Shown: positions 1 to 4,512, numbered from the stretch's first letter. The stretch: DNA of 5,268 nt from CAYZXU01 sp964482535 (GCA_964482535.1 CAYZXU010000144.1:1-5268), one strand, 5' to 3'. The notes: generated by a model not told the origin, from the sequence alone. Numbers and translations are program-made.

Positions 1-49
1 TGCCGCTGACTATGAGAAATGTACGCATAGGATAGAGAAGCCTATACAT
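1..49 (-). CDS. Start of a flavin-reductase-like gene (partial, leaves window at left)
   Basis: Only 16 codons are inside the window; they read MYRLLYPMRTFLIVSG from the ATG at 49-47. The pattern 'hxPMRTFLhVSG' resembles the first strand of archaeal flavin reductase-like (FMN-binding split-barrel) proteins, which usually begin this way and bind FMN in the cytoplasm. The start is well supported by an AGGAGGTG Shine-Dalgarno at 57-64 with 7-nt spacing. That a gene starts here is fairly secure; the family rests on a dozen residues and is tentative. A short plus-strand frame over the same bases (2-79) is taken to be its shadow. Confidence 0.6.
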   Translation of the reverse strand, partial: MYRLLYPMRTFLIVSG

Positions 50-56
50 GAGAGCG

Positions 57-64
57 CACCTCCT
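57..64 (-). promoter_or_regulatory. Shine-Dalgarno of the left-edge gene
   Basis: On the minus strand this reads AGGAGGTG, an eight-base match to the complement of the archaeal 16S 3' tail, 7 nt before ATG 49. It is the strongest ribosome binding site in the window and decides the start of the left-edge gene. Confidence 0.75.
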
Positions 65-104
65 AATAGCATCCCCTAATGAACACATAACTACAAATAT
101 TGAA

Positions 105-122
105 CCATATAGGAAAAATAAA
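105..122 (-). promoter_or_regulatory. Possible TATA region for the left-edge gene
   Basis: On the minus strand an AT-rich run (TTTATTTTTCCTATATGG) lies 56-73 nt before ATG 49. A box near 105-113 would put the transcript start near 80-85, with a leader of about 35 nt carrying the SD. This is based on position and AT content only; other AT-rich hexamers lie nearby. Confidence 0.3.
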
Positions 123-204
123 TTACGGTATTTCAATGTCATGCATCGCTATATTAAGAACAGTCTCACAAGAAATGCTTCCTTAAGAAGACTTGAGCTG
201 AGAA

Positions 205-270
205 GCCATAACTAGCACATTACAGAGCGTCGCTAAGAAAGCCTCGCATTTCAATCCGGGAATGAATTAG
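205..270 (+). pseudogene. TnpB C-terminal remnant, copy E1
   Basis: In frame, codons 205-267 end in LQSVAKKASHFNPGMN followed by TAG. The 2172-2327 minus remnant ends in LQNVAKKALLFRAGMN followed by TAG, so the two tails are clearly homologous at protein level. Upstream the frame meets a TGA at once, so the gene body is gone. The assignment to TnpB (the RNA-guided nuclease of IS200/IS605 elements) is inferred from the right-end module that follows and from copy E3, whose tail is more recognisably TnpB. These 20-odd residues alone would not identify a family. Confidence 0.55.
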
Positions 271-425
271 GGAGACGGTCAAGTCCCTGAAGGGGATTAT
301 AGCCCGTATCTCCCCCAATGAAAGAAACGGGCCATCCTGTGCATGCCCGATGAGGAGCAATGCCAAGAGAACGCACAAACATCCCCACAAAGAATCCTTG
401 CTCTTCAGGGTGGGAAGGAGGTCAA
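271..425 (+). mobile_element. Decayed IS605-type right end / omega-RNA-like module, copy E1
   Basis: This follows the TnpB-like stop codon directly and aligns with copy E2 (minus strand) over its 3' half. Shared blocks are TATAGCCC, a loop ATGAGGAGC, a stem, then ATCCCC and the terminal GGAGGTCAA (418-425). The stem arms are at 339-348 and 367-376 with an 18-nt loop. Only the outer four pairs (GTGC/GCAC) are intact and the inner half is mismatched. The terminal hairpin (about 397-415) is also broken. No TATA box is seen here, unlike E2 and E3. It is probably a dead copy, useful as a comparison for the others. The left end and transposase are not in the window. Confidence 0.6.
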
Positions 426-500
426 ATTTTTAAGAATGCTTTTCTCTAACGTTATTCGGCCAAATTATAGATTTTAAGTGCTCCTATGATATCAGGACAT
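426..500. other. AT-rich spacer, no gene seen
   Basis: No open frame of note. It contains AT-rich tracts (AATTTTTAAG at 424-433, AAATTATAG around 461-469) that could act as promoter boxes in either direction, but nothing singles one out. If E1 were a functional omega-RNA, the first bases here would be its guide. Confidence 0.3.
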
Positions 501-507
501 TATAAAA
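501..507 (+). promoter_or_regulatory. TATA box (TATAAAA) for candidate small RNA
   Basis: TATAAAA is a good archaeal BoxA. A start about 25 nt downstream falls at 527-531, exactly where the first of three hairpins begins (530). Confidence 0.4.
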
Positions 508-527
508 ATAAGGAAAATGAGATGAGA

Positions 528-640
528 TTGCTAATAAATTAAAGATTAGCTGAGCTGACATCTTCTTTGTCTTAAAGCAAGATGTGTTCCCATGTTAATA
601 CTACAACTATAATGATAGAAATTTTGTTGTATGTGTTGTG
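528..640 (+). ncRNA. Candidate structured small RNA with three tandem hairpins
   Basis: No coding frame fits. Three inverted repeats follow the TATA box. Hairpin 1 is GCTAAT/ATTAGC (530-535 with 545-550, 9-nt loop). Hairpin 2 is 558-585: 7 pairs (ACATCTT/AAGATGT) continuing into CTTT/AAAG with one bulged C at 578 and a GTCTT loop, 11 pairs in all. Hairpin 3 is TACAAC/GTTGTA (602-607 with 626-631). Hairpin 2 is unlikely by chance in a stretch this short. A C-box-like GAGATGA (519-525) and CTGA copies (549-558) exist but do not fit a canonical C/D box guide. Strand is chosen from the TATA box; function is unknown. Confidence 0.35.
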
Positions 641-656
641 TGACAAGAGGAGATGC

Positions 657-752
657 ATGAAGAGAAAGAGTAATATATTACGTCCCTGTAAGTTACTATC
701 GGGGGAGATAGTTACTATCGCCCCCGATAGTGGTGAAGGATATGCTGTTTGA
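657..752 (+). CDS. Possible 31-aa upstream ORF overlapping the ATPase start
   Basis: ATG 657 is preceded by a purine-rich GAGG (647-650) and opens a 31-codon frame beginning MKRKSNILRP and ending in TGA at 750-752. It overlaps the ATPase ATG (742) by 11 nt, a layout that permits translational coupling. It has no recognisable domain. A stronger TATA-like box lies inside it (671-680) and the palindrome at 696-730 lies within its frame, so it may be accidental. I lean against it being a real gene. Confidence 0.2.
   Translation: MKRKSNILRPCKLLSGEIVTIAPDSGEGYAV
671..680 (+). promoter_or_regulatory. TATA box of the ATPase gene
   Basis: TAATATATTA is a ten-base palindromic AT box. A start 25-27 nt downstream falls near 700, at the left arm of the 35-nt palindrome, giving an ATPase leader of about 40 nt with the SD near its end. 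Confidence 0.45.
696..730. promoter_or_regulatory. 35-nt near-perfect palindrome before the ATPase, likely operator or leader hairpin
   Basis: Arms CTATCGGGGG (696-705) and CCCCCGATAG (721-730) are exact complements. After one A/G mismatch (706, 720) the pairing continues through GATAGT/ACTATC to a single central T at 713, so 16 of 17 positions pair. It lies between the TATA box and the SD. It could bind a dimeric protein as DNA and block initiation, or form a very stable hairpin at the 5' end of the mRNA. Autoregulation by the ATPase, which has a C-terminal winged helix, is a guess. Confidence 0.6.
732..736 (+). promoter_or_regulatory. SD (GGTGA) fixing the ATPase start at ATG 742
   Basis: GGTGA matches the archaeal anti-SD and sits 5 nt before ATG 742. 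The in-frame GTG codons at 730 and 733 lie on the palindrome and this SD and have no site of their own, so 742 is preferred. Confidence 0.6.
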
Positions 753-1854
753 CGTCAATCCAAAGGAGCGAAAAGAAGACCTCTATGACAGGGAAAGAGA
801 GCTTAATGAAATATTTGACGCCTTAAAACGCAAGGAAAGGCTTATCGTGATCGTGGGCATGAGACGCGCTGGAAAGAGCAGTGTTCTCAGGGTCTCGCTT
901 AAGGAAGCGGAAATGCCTCACGCTATTCTCGACGTGAAGGGAATTTATTTTGAGAAGGGAGTAATCTCAAGACAAGACATATACACGAACATTGCAAGCT
1001 ACTTCTCTGCAAATCTTAAGTTCTTTGAGCGAATTGGCTTCAACGTGAGGGATCTCGCCAAAAGGATAAAGGGATTTCGGGTGATGAGCAGCGGCATTGA
1101 CATCGAGCCTACGGCGAACTTCTCCTTAAGAGATCTTCTCGAGAGGATAGATGCATGGTGTGAGAGAAATGGTACGCGCTTCGTTTTGGCCTTTGATGAA
1201 GCACAGTATCTGAGATACGGTGGTGGCGTGAGATATAATGGAATAATTGCGTGGTGTGTGGACAATCTGTCAAACATAACGATCATACTCACTGGAAGCG
1301 AGGTAGGCATGCTCAACAACTTTCTTAAGATTGAAGACCAAGAGTCGCCTCTTTTCGGAAGATATCTCAGAGAGGTTTTCATTGACAGATTTACACGGGA
1401 GCAGAGCATAGAGTTCCTTAGGCTCGGTTTTAAGGAGCTTGGAATAAAGATAGATATAAGAGAAATCGAGGAAGCAGTGGACATGCTCGACGGCGTAGCG
1501 GGCTGGCTCACGTACTACGGCTATTATCACGGCGTCAGAGGACTTTCCCACACCAATGCTCTGAATGAAGTGTACAGAACAGCTGTGAGGCTCGTTATAG
1601 GCGAGCTTGAGAGGATCATAGCTCCCTCGAGGAGGAGATACGCTGCGATACTCAAGGCGATTGCTCAGGGGATCTCCTCGTGGAGTGATATAAAAAGGTA
1701 CGTGGTCACGGTCGCGGGGAACATAAACGACGCGAGATTTGATGAGCTCCTTGAGAAGCTCATGAAATACGGCTACGTCGAGAAGAGGGATAACAAATAC
1801 ATGATCCCAGATCTTGTGGTGAGGAAAGTGATAAGTGAGGGGCTAAAGCTCTGA
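742..1854 (+). CDS. Archaeal P-loop ATPase with C-terminal winged helix (Arch_ATPase family)
   Basis: The product is 370 aa from ATG 742 (374 from GTG 730). The N-terminus MLFDVNPKERKEDLYDRERE is the usual opening of archaeal Arch_ATPase proteins, which supports the ATG. Walker A is GMRRAGKSS (39-47) and Walker B is FVLAFDEAQ (147-155), with the DE pair. Sensor-1-like ILTGSE is at 182-187, and the family motifs SPLFGR (202-207) and DGVAGWLTYYG (250-260) are present. Residues about 297-358 look like a winged helix ending VEKRDNKYMIPD. Length is normal and all nucleotide-binding motifs are intact, so it should be an active STAND-like ATPase. The family is abundant and variable in thermophilic archaea and its targets are mostly unknown; some members sit in accessory or defence-like regions. 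There is no partner gene in the same operon. Frames on the opposite strand inside it are shadows. Confidence 0.93.
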   Translation: MLFDVNPKERKEDLYDRERELNEIFDALKRKERLIVIVGMRRAGKSSVLRVSLKEAEMPHAILDVKGIYFEKGVISRQDIYTNIASYFSANLKFFERIGFNVRDLAKRIKGFRVMSSGIDIEPTANFSLRDLLERIDAWCERNGTRFVLAFDEAQYLRYGGGVRYNGIIAWCVDNLSNITIILTGSEVGMLNNFLKIEDQESPLFGRYLREVFIDRFTREQSIEFLRLGFKELGIKIDIREIEEAVDMLDGVAGWLTYYGYYHGVRGLSHTNALNEVYRTAVRLVIGELERIIAPSRRRYAAILKAIAQGISSWSDIKRYVVTVAGNINDARFDELLEKLMKYGYVEKRDNKYMIPDLVVRKVISEGLKL

Positions 1855-1937
1855 GATGTTTCTTAGAATAAAGCAATACTCCTTTACTCTATCGAGGCAA
1901 TGGCATACAGCGGTGAAGTATAGGGAGTTTGTCCGTC
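1855..1937. other. Short spacer after the ATPase gene
   Basis: Weak pyrimidine tracts (TTTCTT at 1859-1864, CTCCTTTACTC near 1880-1890) may terminate the ATPase transcript, but no clear T-run is present. Read on the minus strand, the bases next to 1938 are where a guide segment of copy E2 would lie (AAGACGGACAAACTCCC). Confidence 0.3.
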
Positions 1938-2125
1938 TTGACCTCCTCCCCGCACTTCAGTGCGGGGACTCCTAACGGGGGAGGTTTGCGTATATCCTCG
2001 GCCTCGCTCCTCATTGGATATACGCGGGGTGGGCCAGCACCCCGTTCACCCGTCTTCCGCAAGGCGGAGAGGTGGGCTATAGTTCCCTCTTGGGGGCTTG
2101 TTTGATCTCCCTGCCCACCTGACAT
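1938..2125 (-). ncRNA. Omega-RNA-like structured RNA of a TnpB-less IS605-type right end, copy E2
   Basis: Read on the minus strand, this is a string of strong hairpins ending in GGGGAGGAGGTCAA. In plus coordinates the stems are: 2051-2057 region TCCGC/GCGGA with an AAG loop; CGGGGTG/CACCCCG (2025-2031 with 2038-2044); GCGTATATCC/GGATATACGC (1988-1997 with 2016-2025, 18-nt loop); and CCCCGCAC/GTGCGGGG (1948-1955 with 1960-1967, TTCA loop). The layout matches the omega-RNA/right end of IS200/IS605 elements, where the RNA guides TnpB and its 3' end runs into flanking DNA. The terminal TCAA equals the right-end cleavage tetranucleotide of IS608. A minus-strand TATA box at 2146-2152 would start a transcript near 2123, so it may be made independently. 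No TnpB gene is present. The 82-codon frame at 1889-2137 runs through these stems and across the element end, so I do not call it a protein. Confidence 0.6.
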
Positions 2126-2145
2126 TAAACACGACATAGCGAGGC

Positions 2146-2152
2146 TTTATAA
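2146..2152 (-). promoter_or_regulatory. TATA box upstream of the E2 RNA
   Basis: The minus strand reads CTTATAAAGCC here, a near-ideal archaeal box. It lies about 20 nt after the TnpB-like stop codon and 25 nt before the presumed RNA start. Copy E3 has an AT box at the equivalent place (4835-4846), which argues that this is part of the element. Confidence 0.5.
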
Positions 2153-2171
2153 GACTAACGCTCCACCTCCC

Positions 2172-2327
2172 CTAATTCATCCCCGCTCTAAAGAGCAAGG
2201 CCTTCTTAGCGACATTTTGTAAGCTCACGATGGACTTGGGACGCATTAACCTCAGCCCCTCCGGGTCATTGAAGAACGTGTCATTAGCCTTTTCTCCCTT
2301 ATTTGATAACTTATCAGTCCTCTTACC
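2172..2327 (-). pseudogene. TnpB C-terminal remnant, copy E2
   Basis: 51 codons are open from 2327 down to the TAG at 2174-2172, with a TAA just before. The end reads LQNVAKKALLFRAGMN, matching copy E1 (LQSVAKKASHFNPGMN) at most positions. Upstream residues include TFFNDPEGLRLMRPKSIVS. No zinc ribbon or RuvC motif remains, so the nuclease is gone. The family is inferred from the adjoining right-end module; the protein tail alone is not diagnostic. No start codon context is seen and it is not expected to be translated. Confidence 0.5.
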
Positions 2328-2535
2328 TTAAGTATTTTGAGTCTCGATGACACGTGAGCACTCATGAATATCCATGAATGCACGCAAAGACAAGAACATT
2401 TTCAAACGGCAATGGTTTTGTCTCTATCTGGAATACGTAATGATGCAGCATTAAAGAATTATCTCTTAAGTTATTGAAAATATAAAGAAGATAGAATTCT
2501 CCGTGTTTACTTAGAGTTAAAGAGAAGATATAAGA
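2328..2535. other. AT-rich spacer, no gene seen
   Basis: No convincing frame in either strand. It holds a close direct repeat CATGAAT (2363-2369, 2373-2379) and otherwise AT-rich sequence. It may include further eroded element E2 sequence, but no left end could be recognised. Confidence 0.3.
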
Positions 2536-2536
2536 T

Positions 2537-2548
2537 TTACATATATTA
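2537..2548 (+). promoter_or_regulatory. TATA box of the methyltransferase gene
   Basis: TTACATATATTA sits so that a start about 26 nt downstream falls near 2570. That lies after the GTG at 2564 and about 30 nt before the TTG at 2600, which favours the later start. Confidence 0.45.
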
Positions 2549-2589
2549 GGCCTGTTTGTAGGGGTGTCATGTAGCTGTATATTGGCGGT

Positions 2590-2596
2590 GGTGATC
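2590..2596 (+). promoter_or_regulatory. SD (GGTGATC) fixing the methyltransferase start at TTG 2600
   Basis: GGTGATC is a seven-base match to the complement of the archaeal 16S tail. Its GGTGA core is 5 nt from TTG 2600, the same spacing as at the ATPase gene. The GTG at 2564 has no comparable site. Confidence 0.6.
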
Positions 2597-2599
2597 TCT

Positions 2600-3292
2600 T
2601 TGGATAAGGCTCAACGTGCTTCAAAAACTTACTTTAAAGATGCAGAAAGAGTTCAAGAAGAAATATGGATGAATATTAATGTTAGAGGTAAAGTTGTACT
2701 TGACATTGGAATCGGAGAATCTACACAGAAGCTTACTGAACTTGGTGCAAAGGTAGTGGGTGTGGACACTAACCTTCAGAAAATTACAAATTACAAAAAG
2801 CTTGGTATTCCAATATTTGTGTGTGACTTTCTTAATTTCCCTTTTCAGAAGCAAGTTGCTGATTTAGTTGTTTTTTACTTCACTCTCCACGAGATAAACC
2901 CTAAATTCCACATTAAGGCCCTAACTATAGCAAGAAAGATAGCACCTATGGTAATTGTTGTCGAACCTGTTCCTTGGGGTTGTATTGCATATGAAGAGTT
3001 TGCACAACTCTGGAAAGATGCAATGCACAGTGTAGGAAAATTTGAAGATTATATGCCTCCGGAGTATTGGAAAGAAGTTATTCAAAAAGCAGGATTTAAA
3101 ATTACACTTGAAAAAACAGTTAAATGGAGAACATATGTACCTCCTACTGTCCTAAGAAACATCGTGGAAACTACAATTGAAGAGTGGAGAAAAATGGGAG
3201 TAAAAGAATATTACATAAAGAAGCTGGAAAAGTTCACAAAAGAAAACCCAAGGGTAAAATGGTCAGATATCATAGTGCTTGTTGGGAAGTAG
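2600..3292 (+). CDS. Class I SAM-dependent methyltransferase (methyltransferase type 11-like)
   Basis: From TTG 2600 the product is 230 aa; a GTG at 2564 would add 12 residues (SCSCILAVVIS) with no SD. Motif I is VVLDIGIGES (32-41, the SAM-binding glycine loop). The acidic residue after strand 2 is in VVGVD (D56), the adenine-side segment CDFLNFPF is at 76-83, and the strand-4 motif is ADLVVFYFTLHEI (87-99). IVVEPVP (119-125) and the tail KWSDIIVLVGK complete a Rossmann fold. It resembles archaeal and methanogen methyltransferases sharing 'LHEINP' and 'MHSxGxFEDYxPxEYW'; their substrate is generally not assigned, and none can be inferred here. It appears complete and soluble. It is visibly AT-richer than the ATPase gene (many AAA, ATA, ATT codons), suggesting a separate origin. 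It stands alone with its own promoter. Confidence 0.9.
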   Translation: MDKAQRASKTYFKDAERVQEEIWMNINVRGKVVLDIGIGESTQKLTELGAKVVGVDTNLQKITNYKKLGIPIFVCDFLNFPFQKQVADLVVFYFTLHEINPKFHIKALTIARKIAPMVIVVEPVPWGCIAYEEFAQLWKDAMHSVGKFEDYMPPEYWKEVIQKAGFKITLEKTVKWRTYVPPTVLRNIVETTIEEWRKMGVKEYYIKKLEKFTKENPRVKWSDIIVLVGK

Positions 3293-3462
3293 TTGCCCAT
3301 GTGCTATATTTGAGCAACGCACGTGAGCATGGAGGCATATATTAATCCTTATCATTAACAGAAGTAGCATCTTCTACTTCATGCGAGAAATATTATTCTC
3401 TCGTGGTATTATTCATAAGACAGATAATAAAAATGTGAAAAGGCCGTCACCTCAAAAATTTC
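3293..3462. other. Convergent spacer between methyltransferase and PIN remnant
   Basis: This holds a 7-bp hairpin, GAAGTAG/CTACTTC (3361-3367 with 3374-3380, 6-nt loop), followed by AT-rich sequence with a CGAGA/TCTCG pair near 3384-3404. It could stop transcription from either side, but there is no long T-run directly after the stem. No gene is seen. Confidence 0.35.
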
Positions 3463-3729
3463 TCAGTCCCTGAACTTCACCACTCTCACGTCCAGCTCTT
3501 CGAAGTGCTTATCGTCCGTCACGACCTTAGCGCCGACAGAATGAGCACACGCTGCTATCAAGGCATCAGCAATTGGAATCATCTTCAAATTTGATAGCTT
3601 TATCTGCTCTACCCTCTTTCTGGCAACATCTGTCCCAACTCTTCTTGCATAAATGTAGTAGATCTCTGTCAACGTGACTGAGCTTATGAACCCATACATA
3701 AGGATTTTTCCTTCCTTTATATGAAAACG
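3463..3729 (-). pseudogene. vapC: Truncated PIN-domain (VapC-like) toxin
   Basis: The frame from ATG 3699 gives 78 aa; it is open back to 3729 (adding RFHIKEGKIL), where a TAA precedes it. The GFISSVTLTEIYYIYARR block (with E12), IADALIAACA (D45) and AKVVTDDKHF (D62) are hallmarks of PIN ribonucleases, the toxin half of VapBC systems. Full members are about 125-140 aa. The N-terminal strand with the first catalytic aspartate is missing. LKMIP joins directly to IADAL where a helix of roughly 20 residues is normally found, so there is an in-frame internal deletion too. Without the first Asp and that helix it is unlikely to cleave RNA. No VapB antitoxin lies upstream. The C-terminal half is otherwise well preserved, so decay is recent, or the fragment is kept. 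Confidence 0.8.
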
Positions 3730-3796
3730 CTTTTATTGGTTCTTACCGCTGCCTTTTTTCCGGAGGTAACAGATAATACAGATAAATAAAGCGCAT
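3730..3796. other. Spacer upstream of the PIN remnant
   Basis: Contains a minus-strand TATA-like CATATAAAG near 3716-3724, too close to ATG 3699 for a normal leader. No antitoxin frame is visible. Confidence 0.3.
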
Positions 3797-3838
3797 TATT
3801 TTTTATAGAAATAATAGAAATAGAAAAATATATATTTT
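3797..3838 (-). terminator. T-rich tract, likely minus-strand terminator
   Basis: Read on the minus strand the tract is almost all A/T with pyrimidine-rich runs (ATATTTTTCTATTTCTATT). It lies about 100 nt past the stop of the 3934-4404 gene and just past the GC-rich foldable island. Archaeal termination typically uses such T-rich stretches. Confidence 0.45.
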
Positions 3839-3860
3839 GAATTTTATACTAAGTTATATC

Positions 3861-3921
3861 GAGGCCGATAAGCCGATGGGCCGCACGAGCATGAAGTCCC
3901 GTCTGGGACGGAGCTGGCGGC
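3861..3921. ncRNA. GC-rich foldable island: candidate RNA or further transposon scar
   Basis: A 60-nt GC-rich block sits between very AT-rich DNA, a classic sign of structured RNA in AT-rich thermophile genomes. GTCCC/GGGAC (3896-3900 with 3905-3909, tetraloop GTCT) is nested inside GCCGC/GCGGC (3880-3884 with 3917-3921), and GCCGAT is repeated at 3864-3869 and 3872-3877. On the plus strand a box TTTATA (3843-3848) would start a transcript near 3870. On the minus strand it would be the structured 3' end of the neighbouring gene's mRNA, followed by the T-rich tract. The hairpin followed by GGAGCTGGC also faintly recalls the GGAGGTC ends of copies E1-E3. Strand and identity are unresolved. Confidence 0.35.
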
Positions 3922-3933
3922 GTTCTTGGCTCA

Positions 3934-4404
3934 TTACTTCCATATTTTGTCTAAAGTGCCTTTGACTCGAAAATAATTACAGATGTTGTCTGCGATTAGC
4001 ATGATCTTCTTTAGCTGTTTGTCTGTGAGTTTTCCCTCAGGGATTACTCTTTGTTTTGGATATTTACGTCTAAACGTCTTTAGTAGCTTATCGTCAACTA
4101 TTATTACTGTATAATCATGAAGGTATTTGTTGATAATCTCAAAGACAATATCAGGCACGTTTCTTCCCTTTCTGTATGAAAACACTCTCGATACTTCTAT
4201 AAGGTGTAAAACTTTTGAGTATTTATCCTCAAATGTGTTAAGGTATTGTGCCTTTTTCCTTCCAAGCTTTTTTGTGTGAGTAATCCAGTCCTTTATTTGG
4301 GAGTATATGTCTGTTTTAAAAGAGCTGTTGATTACGACAATCGATATAAAAGAAGTCTGTTCACGTGGTTTTTCTGATCTGTCTATAAGTACAATCCACG
4401 TCAT
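3934..4404 (-). CDS. Uncharacterised protein, possibly DUF3800 / RNase H-fold-like
   Basis: 156 aa, basic, no signal peptide or membrane segment; I do not recognise it firmly. It opens MTWIVLIDRSEKP, then a second hydrophobic strand FISIVVINSS. This is like the 'hhYhDESG ... hhhGAV' opening of DUF3800 proteins, but with R where the E normally is. YTVIIVDDKLLK (D104, D105) and LIADNICNYFR (D139) would supply the other acidic positions; 'ADxIxxxhxR' is a DUF3800-like ending. The middle is lysine-rich and helical. If right, it is a small nuclease-like protein of mobile or defence contexts, shorter than most DUF3800 members. GGTGG lies 6 nt before ATG 4404 as a fair SD. The gene is AT-rich, stands alone and faces the PIN remnant in the same direction. 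Existence as a gene is likely; the family is a low-confidence inference. Confidence 0.7.
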   Translation of the reverse strand: MTWIVLIDRSEKPREQTSFISIVVINSSFKTDIYSQIKDWITHTKKLGRKKAQYLNTFEDKYSKVLHLIEVSRVFSYRKGRNVPDIVFEIINKYLHDYTVIIVDDKLLKTFRRKYPKQRVIPEGKLTDKQLKKIMLIADNICNYFRVKGTLDKIWK

Positions 4405-4416
4405 AAAGAGCCACCG

Positions 4417-4479
4417 CTAACAGTCCATTTTCGAGGTTAACATCCTTTCATACGCCTCCTCAAACGCGAGCCCCGTCAT
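4417..4479 (-). CDS. Possible 20-codon leader ORF, in frame with the downstream gene
   Basis: ATG 4479 opens MTGLAFEEAYERMLTSKMDC and ends at TAG 4419-4417. It is in the same frame as ATG 4404, with only TAG-CGG-TGG-CTC-TTT between. A TATA-like box (4504-4512) 25-30 nt upstream would make it a leaderless start. The residues look protein-like, not random. It could be a leader peptide, the cut-off start of another gene, or the original N-terminus of the downstream protein interrupted by one stop codon. The sequence cannot decide between these. Confidence 0.3.
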   Translation of the reverse strand: MTGLAFEEAYERMLTSKMDC

Positions 4480-4503
4480 ACGCTATACATGATTGTGAAA
4501 ATA

Positions 4504-4512
4504 ACATTATAC
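4504..4512 (-). promoter_or_regulatory. Proximal TATA box for the 3934-4404 gene
   Basis: The minus strand reads GTATAATGT here. A start about 26 nt on falls near 4480, right at ATG 4479 of the leader ORF. Confidence 0.35.

Noticed and set aside
2..79. Plus-strand open frame at the left edge (AADYEKCTHRIEKP...)
   Set aside because: The minus strand over the same bases has a start with an AGGAGGTG SD and a family-like N-terminus, so this frame is probably its shadow.
519..558. Possible C/D box guide RNA (GAGATGA ... CTGA)
   Set aside because: The C box deviates from RTGATGA, there is no C'/D' pair, and the segment folds into unrelated hairpins.
999..1551. Two minus-strand frames (999-1511 and 1270-1551) inside the ATPase gene
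   Set aside because: They lie opposite a well-supported gene with all family motifs; no SD or domain of their own.
1889..2137. 82-codon minus-strand frame starting MSCLMSGGQG
   Set aside because: It runs through the stems of the E2 right-end RNA and on past the element boundary into unrelated DNA. Copies E1 and E3 do not keep an equivalent frame, and its ATG lies upstream of the predicted transcript start.
2363..2379. Tandem CATGAAT repeat
   Set aside because: Only two 7-nt units in AT-rich spacer; not enough for an operator or array.
2621..2854. 77-codon minus-strand frame opposite the methyltransferase
   Set aside because: Composition is low in complexity (many F, K, N, C) and it overlaps the SAM-binding motifs of the real gene.
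2351..3329. Ten-base direct repeat CACGTGAGCA at 2351-2360 and 3320-3329, flanking the methyltransferase
   Set aside because: About a dozen ten-base repeats are expected by chance in a window this size, and there is no other sign of an integration event or attachment site.
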